Source: Akkermansiaceae bacterium UBA7890
GTDB lineage: Bacteria; Verrucomicrobiota; Verrucomicrobiia; Verrucomicrobiales; Akkermansiaceae
Reading direction: 5' to 3'
Length of the DNA stretch: 33,837 nucleotides
Assembly (NCBI GenBank): GCA_002501065.1
Contig: DLRK01000077.1
Coordinates: 717-34,553 of the forward strand
Position 1 is the stretch's first letter. The number at the start of each line of letters is the position of its first letter. The position numbers and the translations under genes are program-made. Under the pieces are notes generated by a model, which saw only the letters and a program-made list of their open reading frames with translations, had not been told where the DNA came from and did not search any database. Shown here piece by piece: positions 17,769 through 25,303 of this stretch.

Positions 17769-18254
17769 ATGAAACTTCCCCTCCCGCTCCGCGTTTTCAA
17801 TGGCTTCGCGATTCTCCTCTTCGCCCTCTTCGCGTTATACCAGTACAACGACATCGACGAGGCCATCTATCACAACGCCTCCGCTCTCGATTCCGTCCTC
17901 TGGCTCGCCTTCTACACCCTGATCGCGATCCTCTTCCACCTTTCGCTCTTCCAATCCCGTCATGGTCGGACCCCGAACTACAAGTCTACCCCGGGCTGGC
18001 TCCTCCTTATCGGGGCCCTGGCCTCCCTGACCGAAATGGGGCGCACGGGATGGGGAGTCTGGGAGAATCTCTTCGGGGACCAGGAATTCACCATGATGGG
18101 AGCCAACATGTCCGCGACCGACCCGCGCGTGGAACTCTCCCGCGAGTTCTTTGGCTCCCTCATCGCCCTGGCGGGTGTGGTCCTGCTCTGGTGGGAAGGC
18201 CAAAAGTATGCCCTCCCCGCGGACAGTCCGGGAAACGAGGTCAAGGAATCGTAG
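17769..18254 (+). CDS. TMEM220-like four-helix membrane protein
   Basis: 161 residues from the ATG at 17769; the frame is open to a TTG at 17703 but the upstream stretch is proline-rich and non-hydrophobic. Four membrane segments are visible (about 8-25, 42-61, 76-89, 126-143). The first ends in FALYQYNDID, which matches the conserved YNDPD-like motif of the transmembrane family 220. The function of this family is unknown in bacteria and eukaryotes. It stands alone on the plus strand and converges on uvrB with only 18 bp between the stop codons. Confidence 0.8.
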   Translation: MKLPLPLRVFNGFAILLFALFALYQYNDIDEAIYHNASALDSVLWLAFYTLIAILFHLSLFQSRHGRTPNYKSTPGWLLLIGALASLTEMGRTGWGVWENLFGDQEFTMMGANMSATDPRVELSREFFGSLIALAGVVLLWWEGQKYALPADSPGNEVKES

Positions 18255-18272
18255 AACCCGTAGCCCGGGATC

Positions 18273-20432
18273 CTACGCTTCCTTCTTCATCTTCTTCTCC
18301 TCATTCTTCTCCAGGCCGGCACGCTTCTTGAGCTCCTTGATCTGGTCCCGCAGGTGGGCCGCCCGTTCAAACTCCAGCCTGGCCGCGGCCTCCTGCATTT
18401 CCCCTTCCAGTTCCCTCAGGACGTTCACGGCATCGTAAAGTGAGGCTTCCTCGGCCACGAGGGAGCGGTTGAGTTTCTCGGCCCGACTCCTGTCGTCCTG
18501 GTGCTGATGCAGGCTCTCCTGCACCGCCCGCACCACGCTCTGCGGGGTGATATTGTGCCTCTCGTTATACTCCTTCTGCCTGCTCCGGCGATACTCGGTC
18601 ACGTCGATGAGGCGCTGGATGGAATCGGTCACCTGGTCACAGAAGAGCGCACATTCACCATTGATGTGACGGGCCGCCCTTCCCGCGGTCTGGATCAGGC
18701 TGGTCTCGTTACGCAGAAAGCCCTCCTTGTCGGCATCGAGGATACACACCAGGGAGACCTCGGGCAGGTCAAGGCCCTCCCGCAGCAGGTTGATCCCCAC
18801 CAGGATATCGAACTCCGCGGCCCGGAGCTGCCGCAGGATCTCCACCCGTTCGACCGCGTCGATATCGGCGTGAATGTAGCGCACCCTGAGCCCGGCCCCC
18901 TGGAGATACTCGGTGAGATCCTCGGCCGTGCGCTTGGTCAGGGTGGTCACCAGCACGCGCTCACCCTTCTCGGTGCGCTGCCGGCACAGCTCGATGGTCT
19001 CGTCGATCTGCCCGGCGAGGGGCTTGAAGGTGAGAACGGGGTCGAGCAGACCGGTGGGACGGATGATCTGCTCCACAATGAGGAGGTTGCCCTTCCGGGT
19101 CACATCAAATGCCTCCACCGTCTCATCGGTGGGACTGGGCACGATGCGAAGCTGCCTCAGGCTGATGGGATCGATCCCACGTTCCTTGTTTCCATGCACG
19201 GGGATACAGCCCTTGTTGTCCGGACGGGAGTTGACCACTTCAAAGGGGCCCGGGGTGGCACTCACGTAGACGCGCTGCCTGGTGAGTTCCATGAATTCGT
19301 TGAAGCGCAATGGGCGGTTGTCGAGGGCACTGGGCAGGCGGAAGCCATGCTCAACGAGAGACTTCTTGCGGCTCATGTCACCTTCGTACATCCCGCGGAT
19401 CTGCGGCACGCTCACGTGGCTCTCGTCCATGAGCACGAGGAAGTCATCGGGGAAGAAATCGAGCAGAGTGTAGGGTCGCTCCCCGGGCGCCCGTCCCGTG
19501 ATGTGCCGGGAGTAGTTCTCGATTCCCTGGCAGAACCCCATCTCCTGCATCATCTCGAGGTCATACTCCGTGCGCATCTTGAGGCGCTGGGCCTCGATGA
19601 GCTTGCCCTTCTTCTCGAAGAGTTCGATGCACTCGTTCATCTCGGCACGGATCGCGATCATGGCCCGCTGCATCTTTTCGGTCGAGCTGACGAACTGCTT
19701 GGCCGGGAAGAAGGTGTGCTTGTCAACCCGCTCGATCACCGCCCCGGTCAGGACATCGATGGTCGAGACCCGGTCCACTTCGTCCCCGAAGAACTCGACC
19801 CGGATGGCAGTGTCCTCGAGATAGGCGGGATGCACCTCCACCACGTCACCCCGCACCCGGAACTTCCCGCGGCCGAAGGCGATGTCATTGCGCTCAAAGA
19901 GAATGCCCACCAGCTGTCCCAGGAGCTCGTCGCGCGCCAGTTCCTGCCCCTGCCAGACGGGAACCATCATCCCCTCGTAGTCGTCGGGCGATCCGAGGCC
20001 GTAGATGCAGCTTACCGAAGCCACCACCACGACATCCTGCCGGGTCAGGAGCGAACCCATCGTGCTCAATCGCAGGCGCTCGATCTCCTCGTTGATGGAG
20101 GAGTCCTTCTCGATGTAGGTGTCGCTGCGCGGGATGTAGGCTTCCGGCTGGTAGTAGTCGAAGTAGCTCACGAAATACTCGACCGCATTGTGCGGAAAGA
20201 AGTTCCTGAACTCGGAGTAAAGCTGCGCGGCAAGGGTCTTGTTGTGGCTCATCACGAGGGTGGGCCTGCCCATCCGCTCAATGACATTGGCCATGCTGAA
20301 TGTCTTACCGGACCCCGTGACTCCCAGCAGCGTCTGGTGCGCATTGCCGGCCTCCAGCGACTTGACCAGTTTCTCAAAGGCCTGCTCCTGGTCACCCTTG
20401 GCGCTGTAGTCGCTGACCAGTTGAAAGGACAC
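18273..20432 (-). CDS. uvrB: UvrABC excinuclease subunit B
   Basis: 719 residues. UvrB is the damage-verifying helicase-like subunit of nucleotide excision repair, loaded by UvrA and cut-directed with UvrC. Seen: Walker A GVTGSGKT at 37-44; the beta-hairpin region with YFVSYFDYYQPEAYIP that clamps DNA; the DESH box in LVLMDESH; the SAT-like motif VYVSATPGPFE; helicase motifs through QTAGRAARH; and the C-terminal UVR motif (LEFERAAHLRDQIKELKKR), which contacts UvrC. The start is GTG at 20432; the nearest upstream ATG is out of frame. It is a single gene with a long structured leader. I see no TGTTC-N4-GAACA box, the LexA operator reported for Verrucomicrobia. Confidence 0.98.
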   Translation of the reverse strand: MSFQLVSDYSAKGDQEQAFEKLVKSLEAGNAHQTLLGVTGSGKTFSMANVIERMGRPTLVMSHNKTLAAQLYSEFRNFFPHNAVEYFVSYFDYYQPEAYIPRSDTYIEKDSSINEEIERLRLSTMGSLLTRQDVVVVASVSCIYGLGSPDDYEGMMVPVWQGQELARDELLGQLVGILFERNDIAFGRGKFRVRGDVVEVHPAYLEDTAIRVEFFGDEVDRVSTIDVLTGAVIERVDKHTFFPAKQFVSSTEKMQRAMIAIRAEMNECIELFEKKGKLIEAQRLKMRTEYDLEMMQEMGFCQGIENYSRHITGRAPGERPYTLLDFFPDDFLVLMDESHVSVPQIRGMYEGDMSRKKSLVEHGFRLPSALDNRPLRFNEFMELTRQRVYVSATPGPFEVVNSRPDNKGCIPVHGNKERGIDPISLRQLRIVPSPTDETVEAFDVTRKGNLLIVEQIIRPTGLLDPVLTFKPLAGQIDETIELCRQRTEKGERVLVTTLTKRTAEDLTEYLQGAGLRVRYIHADIDAVERVEILRQLRAAEFDILVGINLLREGLDLPEVSLVCILDADKEGFLRNETSLIQTAGRAARHINGECALFCDQVTDSIQRLIDVTEYRRSRQKEYNERHNITPQSVVRAVQESLHQHQDDRSRAEKLNRSLVAEEASLYDAVNVLRELEGEMQEAAARLEFERAAHLRDQIKELKKRAGLEKNEEKKMKKEA

Positions 20433-20516
20433 GGGGCATTACTAGACCACCGTTACAGCATTGCAAACTCCGGGACCCCTGCCCCTGAATCCCCTGCTTC
20501 TGTACAAGCAAAGAGA

Positions 20517-20550
20517 GGCGCCACAGTTTTAGGATCTAAAACCCGGCGCC
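20517..20550 (-). other. Two-part perfect stem-loop in the uvrB leader
   Basis: GGCGCC at both ends (20517-20522, 20545-20550) encloses GTTTTAG-GAT-CTAAAAC (20526-20542), giving 6-bp and 7-bp perfect stems separated by a small internal loop. It lies 85-118 nt before the GTG. It could be a leader structure in the uvrB mRNA or a terminator for upstream minus-strand transcription; there is no proper U-run, only a pyrimidine-rich tail. Confidence 0.5.
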
Positions 20551-20573
20551 CCCCTTACCTTGCCTTGTCAGTC

Positions 20574-20605
20574 GAATGAATGTCCGCTACCACCCGGACA
20601 TATTC
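20574..20605 (-). promoter_or_regulatory. Inverted repeat near the putative uvrB promoter
   Basis: ATGTCCG-N8-CGGACAT (20580-20601) is a perfect 7-bp inverted repeat, extended by GAAT and ATTC after a 2-nt bulge. A TTGACT (20632-20627, minus strand) sits 21 bp upstream, where a -35 element might be, although no good -10 follows. The repeat would cover the start region, so an operator for a dimeric regulator is possible. Confidence 0.4.
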
Positions 20606-20745
20606 TGCTATGATTACCGGACAGGTAGTCAACCTCCCCGGTAATGGCTGTTCGCCGACTGGACCGAGACCGTCCGCTCCCAACCCCTCGATAGCGCACC
20701 CGGATTAGTGAACTGCGCCAGAGGTCAGGTCTGCGATCGGGCTCA

Positions 20746-20943
20746 TTAGATGGCCCCGCCGTCGAAAATGCTTCCACTCCGCACCGGGAAACCGCTCCTT
20801 CGTTTCTCCATTCCCGTTTGACGCCAGGGGTTCGCCTTGGCGTAGCGCAACGGTTCCGGGGATTCGTCTGGGCGAAGAGTTCCAGCATGTAATGTTTTCG
20901 GAGTGAGTCGTTCTGGTTGCACGACCCGTGCCAACTTGACCAT
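20746..20943 (-). CDS. Possible small protein, unknown function
   Basis: 65 residues, basic, with no family I recognise and no membrane segment or signal peptide. The case for a real gene is its start. AGGAG within TTAGGAG lies 5 nt before the ATG, the best Shine-Dalgarno in the window, and a TATATT -10-like element with an 8-bp inverted repeat lies further upstream. The case against is codon use: about 59% GC at third positions with several rare-looking codons (ACA, TTA, CAT), against the strongly G/C-ending codons of the neighbours. It may be recently acquired, a regulatory leader peptide, or not coding. It lies between the histidine kinase end and uvrB. Confidence 0.4.
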   Translation of the reverse strand: MVKLARVVQPERLTPKTLHAGTLRPDESPEPLRYAKANPWRQTGMEKRRSGFPVRSGSIFDGGAI

Positions 20944-20998
20944 TACAACTCCTAACTCTTTGATATCGTGGTTGTTGAAAATTTATTACGGAACCGTT

Positions 20999-21043
20999 AA
21001 TATATTTTTCCACCCCTGGAATCCGGTAGTTCTTTCCGGATTC
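20999..21043 (-). promoter_or_regulatory. Putative promoter with inverted-repeat operator
   Basis: On the minus strand TATATT (21004-20999) in an AT-rich patch is a good -10 element, placing the start of transcription near 20992, about 49 nt before the small ORF. The -35 position has ACCGGA, a poor match. It is covered by a perfect inverted repeat GAATCCGG-N9-CCGGATTC (21019-21043), as would fit an activator- or repressor-controlled promoter. Confidence 0.4.
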
Positions 21044-21109
21044 AGCCTTTGCCAACTGGTAAGTTTTACCGGGTCGACCGGATCCCGCCGGGAAGCAAGA
21101 ACCTCTGAG

Positions 21110-21144
21110 GCCGGGCCCCTTGCCCCCGGATTTCCGGGCCCGGC
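21110..21144 (-). terminator. GC-rich hairpin after the histidine kinase gene
   Basis: GCCGGGCCC (21110-21118) and GGGCCCGGC (21136-21144) form a perfect 9-bp stem starting 15 nt beyond the kinase stop codon. No U-run follows on the minus strand, so it would be a non-canonical terminator or mRNA 3'-end stabiliser. Confidence 0.4.
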
Positions 21145-21158
21145 GACAATGCCCGGCC

Positions 21159-23240
21159 CTAGGAAACCAGTCCCATCTCGTGCAGGGCATACTCCACATC
21201 CGCGGGGCGGAGGGGTTTGGGAAGATAGCCATTCATCCCAGCCTGGCGACAGGTTTCACGATCCGATTCAAGCACGTTGGCGGTCATCGCTATGATGGGA
21301 AGGTTGGCCGTGTTTCCGCCTCCCTGACCCGCCCGCACGCGACAGGCTGCCTCCACTCCGTCCACCTCCGGCATGTTCATGTCCATGAAGATGGCCTCGT
21401 AGTTCTGTCCCTGCTGCAGTTTCTCGATCGCCTCGCGCCCATTGTCGGCGGTGTGCACCTGAAAGCCGAACTTTGCCAGGATGAGAGTGGCGAGGCGCGC
21501 ATTGATCGGGTTGTCCTCCGCCACCAGGATATAACGGTCCCCGGCAGGCTCCCCGGCGGGCACGCATTCGTCCCCGGCCTCGGGACTCAGGACCGGGCCG
21601 AGGGCCCGGAACATCTCCCGTTGCCGCACGGGCTTGAACAGGACCTGCCGGTAACCCGCGGCCAGTGCGTGCTCCTTTTCCCCGCTCAGCCGCGCGGAGG
21701 TGACAAGAATCATGGGCGGAAGCAGGGAGCCCGCGGCCTCCGCCGCAAGACGGGCGAACTCCAGACCGTCCATGGAGGGCATCATCATGTCGCAGAAGAT
21801 CACATCGTAGTGGACACTGCCGAGTTGCCGCAGTCCGTGCTGACCGCTCCCCACCACGTCGCTCTCCAGTCCCCACGAGAGCAGTCGCTTCTGCAGGAAA
21901 CGCTGGTTGATCTCGTTGTCATCGATGATGAGGGCCCGCTTGCCGTGAAACTGCCCCTTGTCCTCGATCACCGCGAAGGTCCTGGATTCCCCCACCACGA
22001 GCGGAATGGTGAAACGGAATTCCGCTCCCTCTCCCACGCGCGAGGTGGCGGAAATCGTTCCACCCATGCGTTCCACCAGGCGCCTGCAGATGGCCAGGCC
22101 CAGTCCCGTGCCACCGAACTTCCTCGTGGTCGAGGCGTCCTCCTGCTGGAAGGGCTCGAAAAGACTCTCCGCCTTTGCAGGATCGAATCCCACCCCGGTG
22201 TCGCACACCGCAAGCTCCAGGAAGGGACCCGGGATCACCCGGCCGTTCACGCTCACCACCCCCTTGGAGGTGAACTTGAGAGCATTCGAGACGAGGTTGA
22301 GGAGAATCTGTTTCACCCGCGCCACATCCCCGACCACCACCTCAGGCGTTCCATCCATCATGTCATAGGTGAGCTCGACACCCTTCCCGGAGGCCTTGGC
22401 GGCATGGAGGCCAAGCACTTCCTCGATGCAGTCGGTGAGTTCGAAGTCAACCTGCTCCAGGTCGAGGCACCCGCTCTCGATACGCGAGAAGTCGAGGAGA
22501 TCGTTGATGATATTGAGGAGAAGGTCGCCACTCCGGTGGATGAAGCCGAGATTCTCCCTCTGCTCTTCCGTGAGCTCGGAGTCGAGAAGCAACTCGGTGT
22601 AGCCGATGATCCCATTGAGCGGGGTCCGGATCTCGTGGCTCATCATGGCCAGGAACAGCGACTTGGCCCGCTCGGCCCGCTCCGCCTCCTCCTTGGCCAG
22701 GCTGATCTCCCTGACGGCCTTCACCCGCTCGGTAATGTCACGCACGATCCCGTGCATCAGGGTGCGCCCCTCGTACTTCACCCGGCCCCACACCACTTCC
22801 ACCGGCAGGAGCGATCCATCCCCCCGCCGCAACTGGGCCTCACTGCGACTGTGGCCCGTGCGCTGGACATCGTTGAGAGCGGCCCCGGTCACCTGCCAGT
22901 TCATGAGCTGGGAGATGTACATCCCCCGCAGCTGCTCCCGCGAAAAGCCGAACATGCGCACCGCGGTGTCGTTCACCTCCACGAAGGCTCCGAAGCCGTC
23001 GAGCAGGATGATCCCGTCCACCGAGGCGTTGAAGAAAACCTTGAACTTCTCGTCGTCGCGACCCTGCAACTGCCAGCCCTGCTCCGGAGCGCGGCGGCCA
23101 AGCTGCTCCTTCACGCGCGCGAGTTCCCCGGCAAAGCCCTCAAGCTGCTGCTGGGCCTCGAGGCGAGCAGCCAGCTCGACTTCATAAAGCCGCCGCCATT
23201 CGGTGGCCTCGTCCAGGAGCTCGCGTTGGGCCTTCCTCAC
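21159..23240 (-). CDS. Soluble hybrid histidine kinase (PAS-HisKA-HATPase-REC-REC)
   Basis: 693 residues with no membrane segment, so a cytosolic sensor. An N-terminal coiled coil (1-60) leads to a PAS domain (about 65-175). HisKA carries the phospho-accepting H202 in SHEIRTPLNG. The ATPase domain has N319 in LNLVSNALKF and the DTGVGF and GGTGLGL loops (346-351, 376-382). Two receiver domains follow: REC1 (about 434-545, phospho-Asp D484, K537 in FKPV) and REC2 (about 570-690, D620, K675 in PKPL). There is no HPt domain; one is encoded divergently at 24755. The start is GTG at 23240, overlapping the TGA of the NtrC-type gene by 4 nt, so both proteins are made together. Ligand of the PAS domain is unknown. 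Confidence 0.95.
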   Translation of the reverse strand: MRKAQRELLDEATEWRRLYEVELAARLEAQQQLEGFAGELARVKEQLGRRAPEQGWQLQGRDDEKFKVFFNASVDGIILLDGFGAFVEVNDTAVRMFGFSREQLRGMYISQLMNWQVTGAALNDVQRTGHSRSEAQLRRGDGSLLPVEVVWGRVKYEGRTLMHGIVRDITERVKAVREISLAKEEAERAERAKSLFLAMMSHEIRTPLNGIIGYTELLLDSELTEEQRENLGFIHRSGDLLLNIINDLLDFSRIESGCLDLEQVDFELTDCIEEVLGLHAAKASGKGVELTYDMMDGTPEVVVGDVARVKQILLNLVSNALKFTSKGVVSVNGRVIPGPFLELAVCDTGVGFDPAKAESLFEPFQQEDASTTRKFGGTGLGLAICRRLVERMGGTISATSRVGEGAEFRFTIPLVVGESRTFAVIEDKGQFHGKRALIIDDNEINQRFLQKRLLSWGLESDVVGSGQHGLRQLGSVHYDVIFCDMMMPSMDGLEFARLAAEAAGSLLPPMILVTSARLSGEKEHALAAGYRQVLFKPVRQREMFRALGPVLSPEAGDECVPAGEPAGDRYILVAEDNPINARLATLILAKFGFQVHTADNGREAIEKLQQGQNYEAIFMDMNMPEVDGVEAACRVRAGQGGGNTANLPIIAMTANVLESDRETCRQAGMNGYLPKPLRPADVEYALHEMGLVS

Positions 23241-24592
23241 ATTAATCCGTGCCGCTTCAGCTTGTTGTAGACCGACTTTTCCGTGATCTCCAGGCGACGG
23301 GCCGTCTCAGCCTTGTTCCCGTTGCAGAGCTTCAGGGTCTGGATCAACGACTCCCGTTCCAGGTCGGACAGGGCAATGCCCCCGATCCCGGCCGGAACCC
23401 GCCCCGAGGGCTCGCTTCCGCGCACCGCACCCGGCAGATCCTTCAATTCAACAACCCCTCCCTCGCAGAAGGCCGCCGAACGCTCGAGGACGTTCTCAAG
23501 CTGGCGCACGTTACCGGGCCAGTCATAGGCCTGCATGGCAGCGACTGTTTCCCTGGAAAGTTTCACGTTCCGGCGCCCCCCCCGTTGCGCGATGCGCTTG
23601 AGCATGGCGTCACTCAGTCCCCGCAGCTCCTCCAGGCGTTCGCGCAGGGGAGGCACTTCTATGGGAATGACACTCAACCGGTAAAAGAGATCCTCCCGGA
23701 ACTGCCCTTCCTTCATGCGCTGCTCAAGATCGAGGTTGGTGGCCGCGATGATGCGGACGTCAGCCTCCAGGCTCTCCTCCCCACCCAGTCGCTGGAATTG
23801 ACGCTCCTGCAGGACATTGAGGAGCTTGGGCTGCAGGTCGATGGGCAGGTCTCCGATTTCATCGAGAAAGAGCGTGCCTCCCCTGGCCATCTCGATCTTG
23901 CCGCGCCGGCGGCGCACCGCGCCCGTGAAAGCACCCTTCTCGTGTCCAAAGAGTTCGCTTTCCAGGAGCTCACGCGGGAGGGTGGGACAGCTCACCGTCA
24001 CGAAGGACTGGTCCCTCCGGCCACTGTTGGCATGAATGTGCCGGGCGAGCATGCCCTTGCCCACTCCGCTCTCCCCGGTCAGCAGGATGGTCGAGTCGAG
24101 GGACGCCACCTTGGTGGCCTGGGCAACCACTTCCTGCATCGACTCCGAGTCGGCCACGATTTCCACTGCGGGCCCCTTCCCCCCGATCGCTTCCCGCAGC
24201 TGTTCGTTCTCCCGCTCCGCAGCGCGCAGTCGCCGGGCGTTGCGGAGAACCGCCAGCAACTCCTCCGGGTCGAAGGGCTTGGTCAGGTAGTCGAGGGCTC
24301 CGAGTTTCATCGCTCTCACCGCATCGGACGTCTCGTCCACCGAGGTGAGCACCACCGCCGGCAGACCCGGATGCTCCTGCGCCAGGCGCTCCAGCGCGCC
24401 AAAGCCATCGAGCACCGGCATCTGGAGATCGAGCAGCACCACATCCGTGTCCTCGTTGACGAGATCGAGGGCCTCCGCGCCATTCTCGCCGGACTGCACC
24501 GTGAAGCCGCCCCGCTCGGCCTGCATCGTCAGCAGGTTCCGGACAGTTTCGTCGTCGTCAGCGAGGACGAGATGGGGTGTCTCTTCAGACAT
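23237..24592 (-). CDS. NtrC-family sigma-54-dependent response regulator
   Basis: 451 residues with the classic three parts. The receiver (1-120) has the acidic pocket at 12-14, phospho-Asp D55, T83 in LTSVD and K105 in TKPFD. The AAA+ domain (about 143-375) has Walker A GESGVGKG at 173-180, the sigma-54-contacting GAFTGA loop at 220-225 and Walker B LFLDE at 241-245. A Fis-type helix-turn-helix (about 409-451) binds DNA. It would activate sigma-54 promoters once phosphorylated, by the partner kinase or through the HPt protein. The ATG at 24592 has no Shine-Dalgarno but sits directly against a TTAAG-TTAT-CTTAA palindrome. First gene of a two-gene minus-strand operon. Confidence 0.97.
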   Translation of the reverse strand: MSEETPHLVLADDDETVRNLLTMQAERGGFTVQSGENGAEALDLVNEDTDVVLLDLQMPVLDGFGALERLAQEHPGLPAVVLTSVDETSDAVRAMKLGALDYLTKPFDPEELLAVLRNARRLRAAERENEQLREAIGGKGPAVEIVADSESMQEVVAQATKVASLDSTILLTGESGVGKGMLARHIHANSGRRDQSFVTVSCPTLPRELLESELFGHEKGAFTGAVRRRRGKIEMARGGTLFLDEIGDLPIDLQPKLLNVLQERQFQRLGGEESLEADVRIIAATNLDLEQRMKEGQFREDLFYRLSVIPIEVPPLRERLEELRGLSDAMLKRIAQRGGRRNVKLSRETVAAMQAYDWPGNVRQLENVLERSAAFCEGGVVELKDLPGAVRGSEPSGRVPAGIGGIALSDLERESLIQTLKLCNGNKAETARRLEITEKSVYNKLKRHGLM

Positions 24593-24656
24593 TTAAGTTA
24601 TCTTAACTATTCCAGCGGGAGATGCCCACCACAATTTCCCCGGCCATAATGGCCGG
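24593..24656. promoter_or_regulatory. Two palindromes between the divergent NtrC-type and HPt genes
   Basis: TTAAG-TTAT-CTTAA (24593-24606) abuts the NtrC-type start codon, and CCGGCCAT-A-ATGGCCGG (24640-24656) is a perfect 8-bp inverted repeat 100 bp before the HPt start. Either could be an autoregulatory operator of the divergent pair; the second could also form an mRNA hairpin on the minus-strand transcript. Confidence 0.45.
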
Positions 24657-24754
24657 ATCCCCCGGGAATTCTCCCGTCCTCCGGGAAAAAACTCTCCTTG
24701 ATCCACCCGTCCCTTGCTCTTTCCCCGCGGCCCCCGGGACCGTATGATGCCCGC

Positions 24755-25093
24755 GTGGCCCTTCTCGATCCCGCCCAACTCGACGCCATGGCCTCCGGCC
24801 GGCCCGAACTCCTCCTGCCGATCGTGAGCGACTTCGAAACGCACGGGCGCGAACAGTTGTCGAACCTGCACGCTGCCCTCACGCAGGGCCGCCTGGAGGA
24901 TGGCAAGAGCATCCTCCATCAACTCAAGGGCGCTTCCGGCACCATGGGCATGATCCGGTTTGAGGAACTCTGCCGCGAATGCGAGGAACAGGTGACCGCC
25001 GGCCGGGTCCCTCCCCGCTTCGCGGAACTTGGCCCCCTCCTCCTTGAATCGGTGGCCGGGGCCGGCGCTCATCTCCGGGGCGAAGCATCCTAG
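24755..25093 (+). CDS. Histidine-containing phosphotransfer (HPt) protein
   Basis: 112 residues if started at GTG 24755; the frame also opens at TTG 24698 but the added segment is proline-rich. The HPt signature is LHQLKGASGTMG, with phospho-accepting H55, followed by the amphipathic helix ending in ECEEQV. HPt proteins shuttle phosphate between receiver domains. This one is divergent from the hybrid kinase/NtrC operon, whose kinase has two receivers but no HPt of its own. The simplest relay is H202, kinase receiver, H55, then D55 of the NtrC-type regulator. Start assignment is uncertain; family assignment is good. Confidence 0.82.
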   Translation: MALLDPAQLDAMASGRPELLLPIVSDFETHGREQLSNLHAALTQGRLEDGKSILHQLKGASGTMGMIRFEELCRECEEQVTAGRVPPRFAELGPLLLESVAGAGAHLRGEAS

Positions 25094-25303
25094 CTTCCCC
25101 TCGACCTCATCACCGGCTCACCTGAGCGCGTCGCAACACTCTCCAGTGGCGGTTCGGGTTCCTTCCCAGACCGGCCCCGGAACCGCCTCCACACCCGGAA
25201 TTGTCGATCTTCGTGGTGGCGGTTTTCCCCGGAGATTCAGGGCCTGGAGGGCTTGGGATTGAATTCTTCCCGAAAACAGGCATCTTCCCGCACCCCTTAC
25301 ATC

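Noticed and set aside
18259..18277. CGTAG-N9-CTACG hairpin between the TMEM220-like gene and uvrB as a shared terminator
   Set aside because: Only five base pairs, overlapping the uvrB stop codon, and no T-run on either side.
20649..20665. TGTTC-N7-GGACC upstream of uvrB as a LexA site
   Set aside because: The operator reported for Verrucomicrobia is TGTTC-N4-GAACA. Spacing and the right half-site both differ.
20568..20888. A 106-codon minus-strand frame downstream of the sigma-54-like element
   Set aside because: Arg/Ser/Gly-rich, without a Shine-Dalgarno and without recognisable features, and it overlaps the better-supported 65-codon frame in another phase.
25148..25187. GGCGGTTC/GGAACCGCC inverted repeat between the HPt and M1 genes
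   Set aside because: A long loop, no T-run and GC-rich surroundings make a chance repeat likely.
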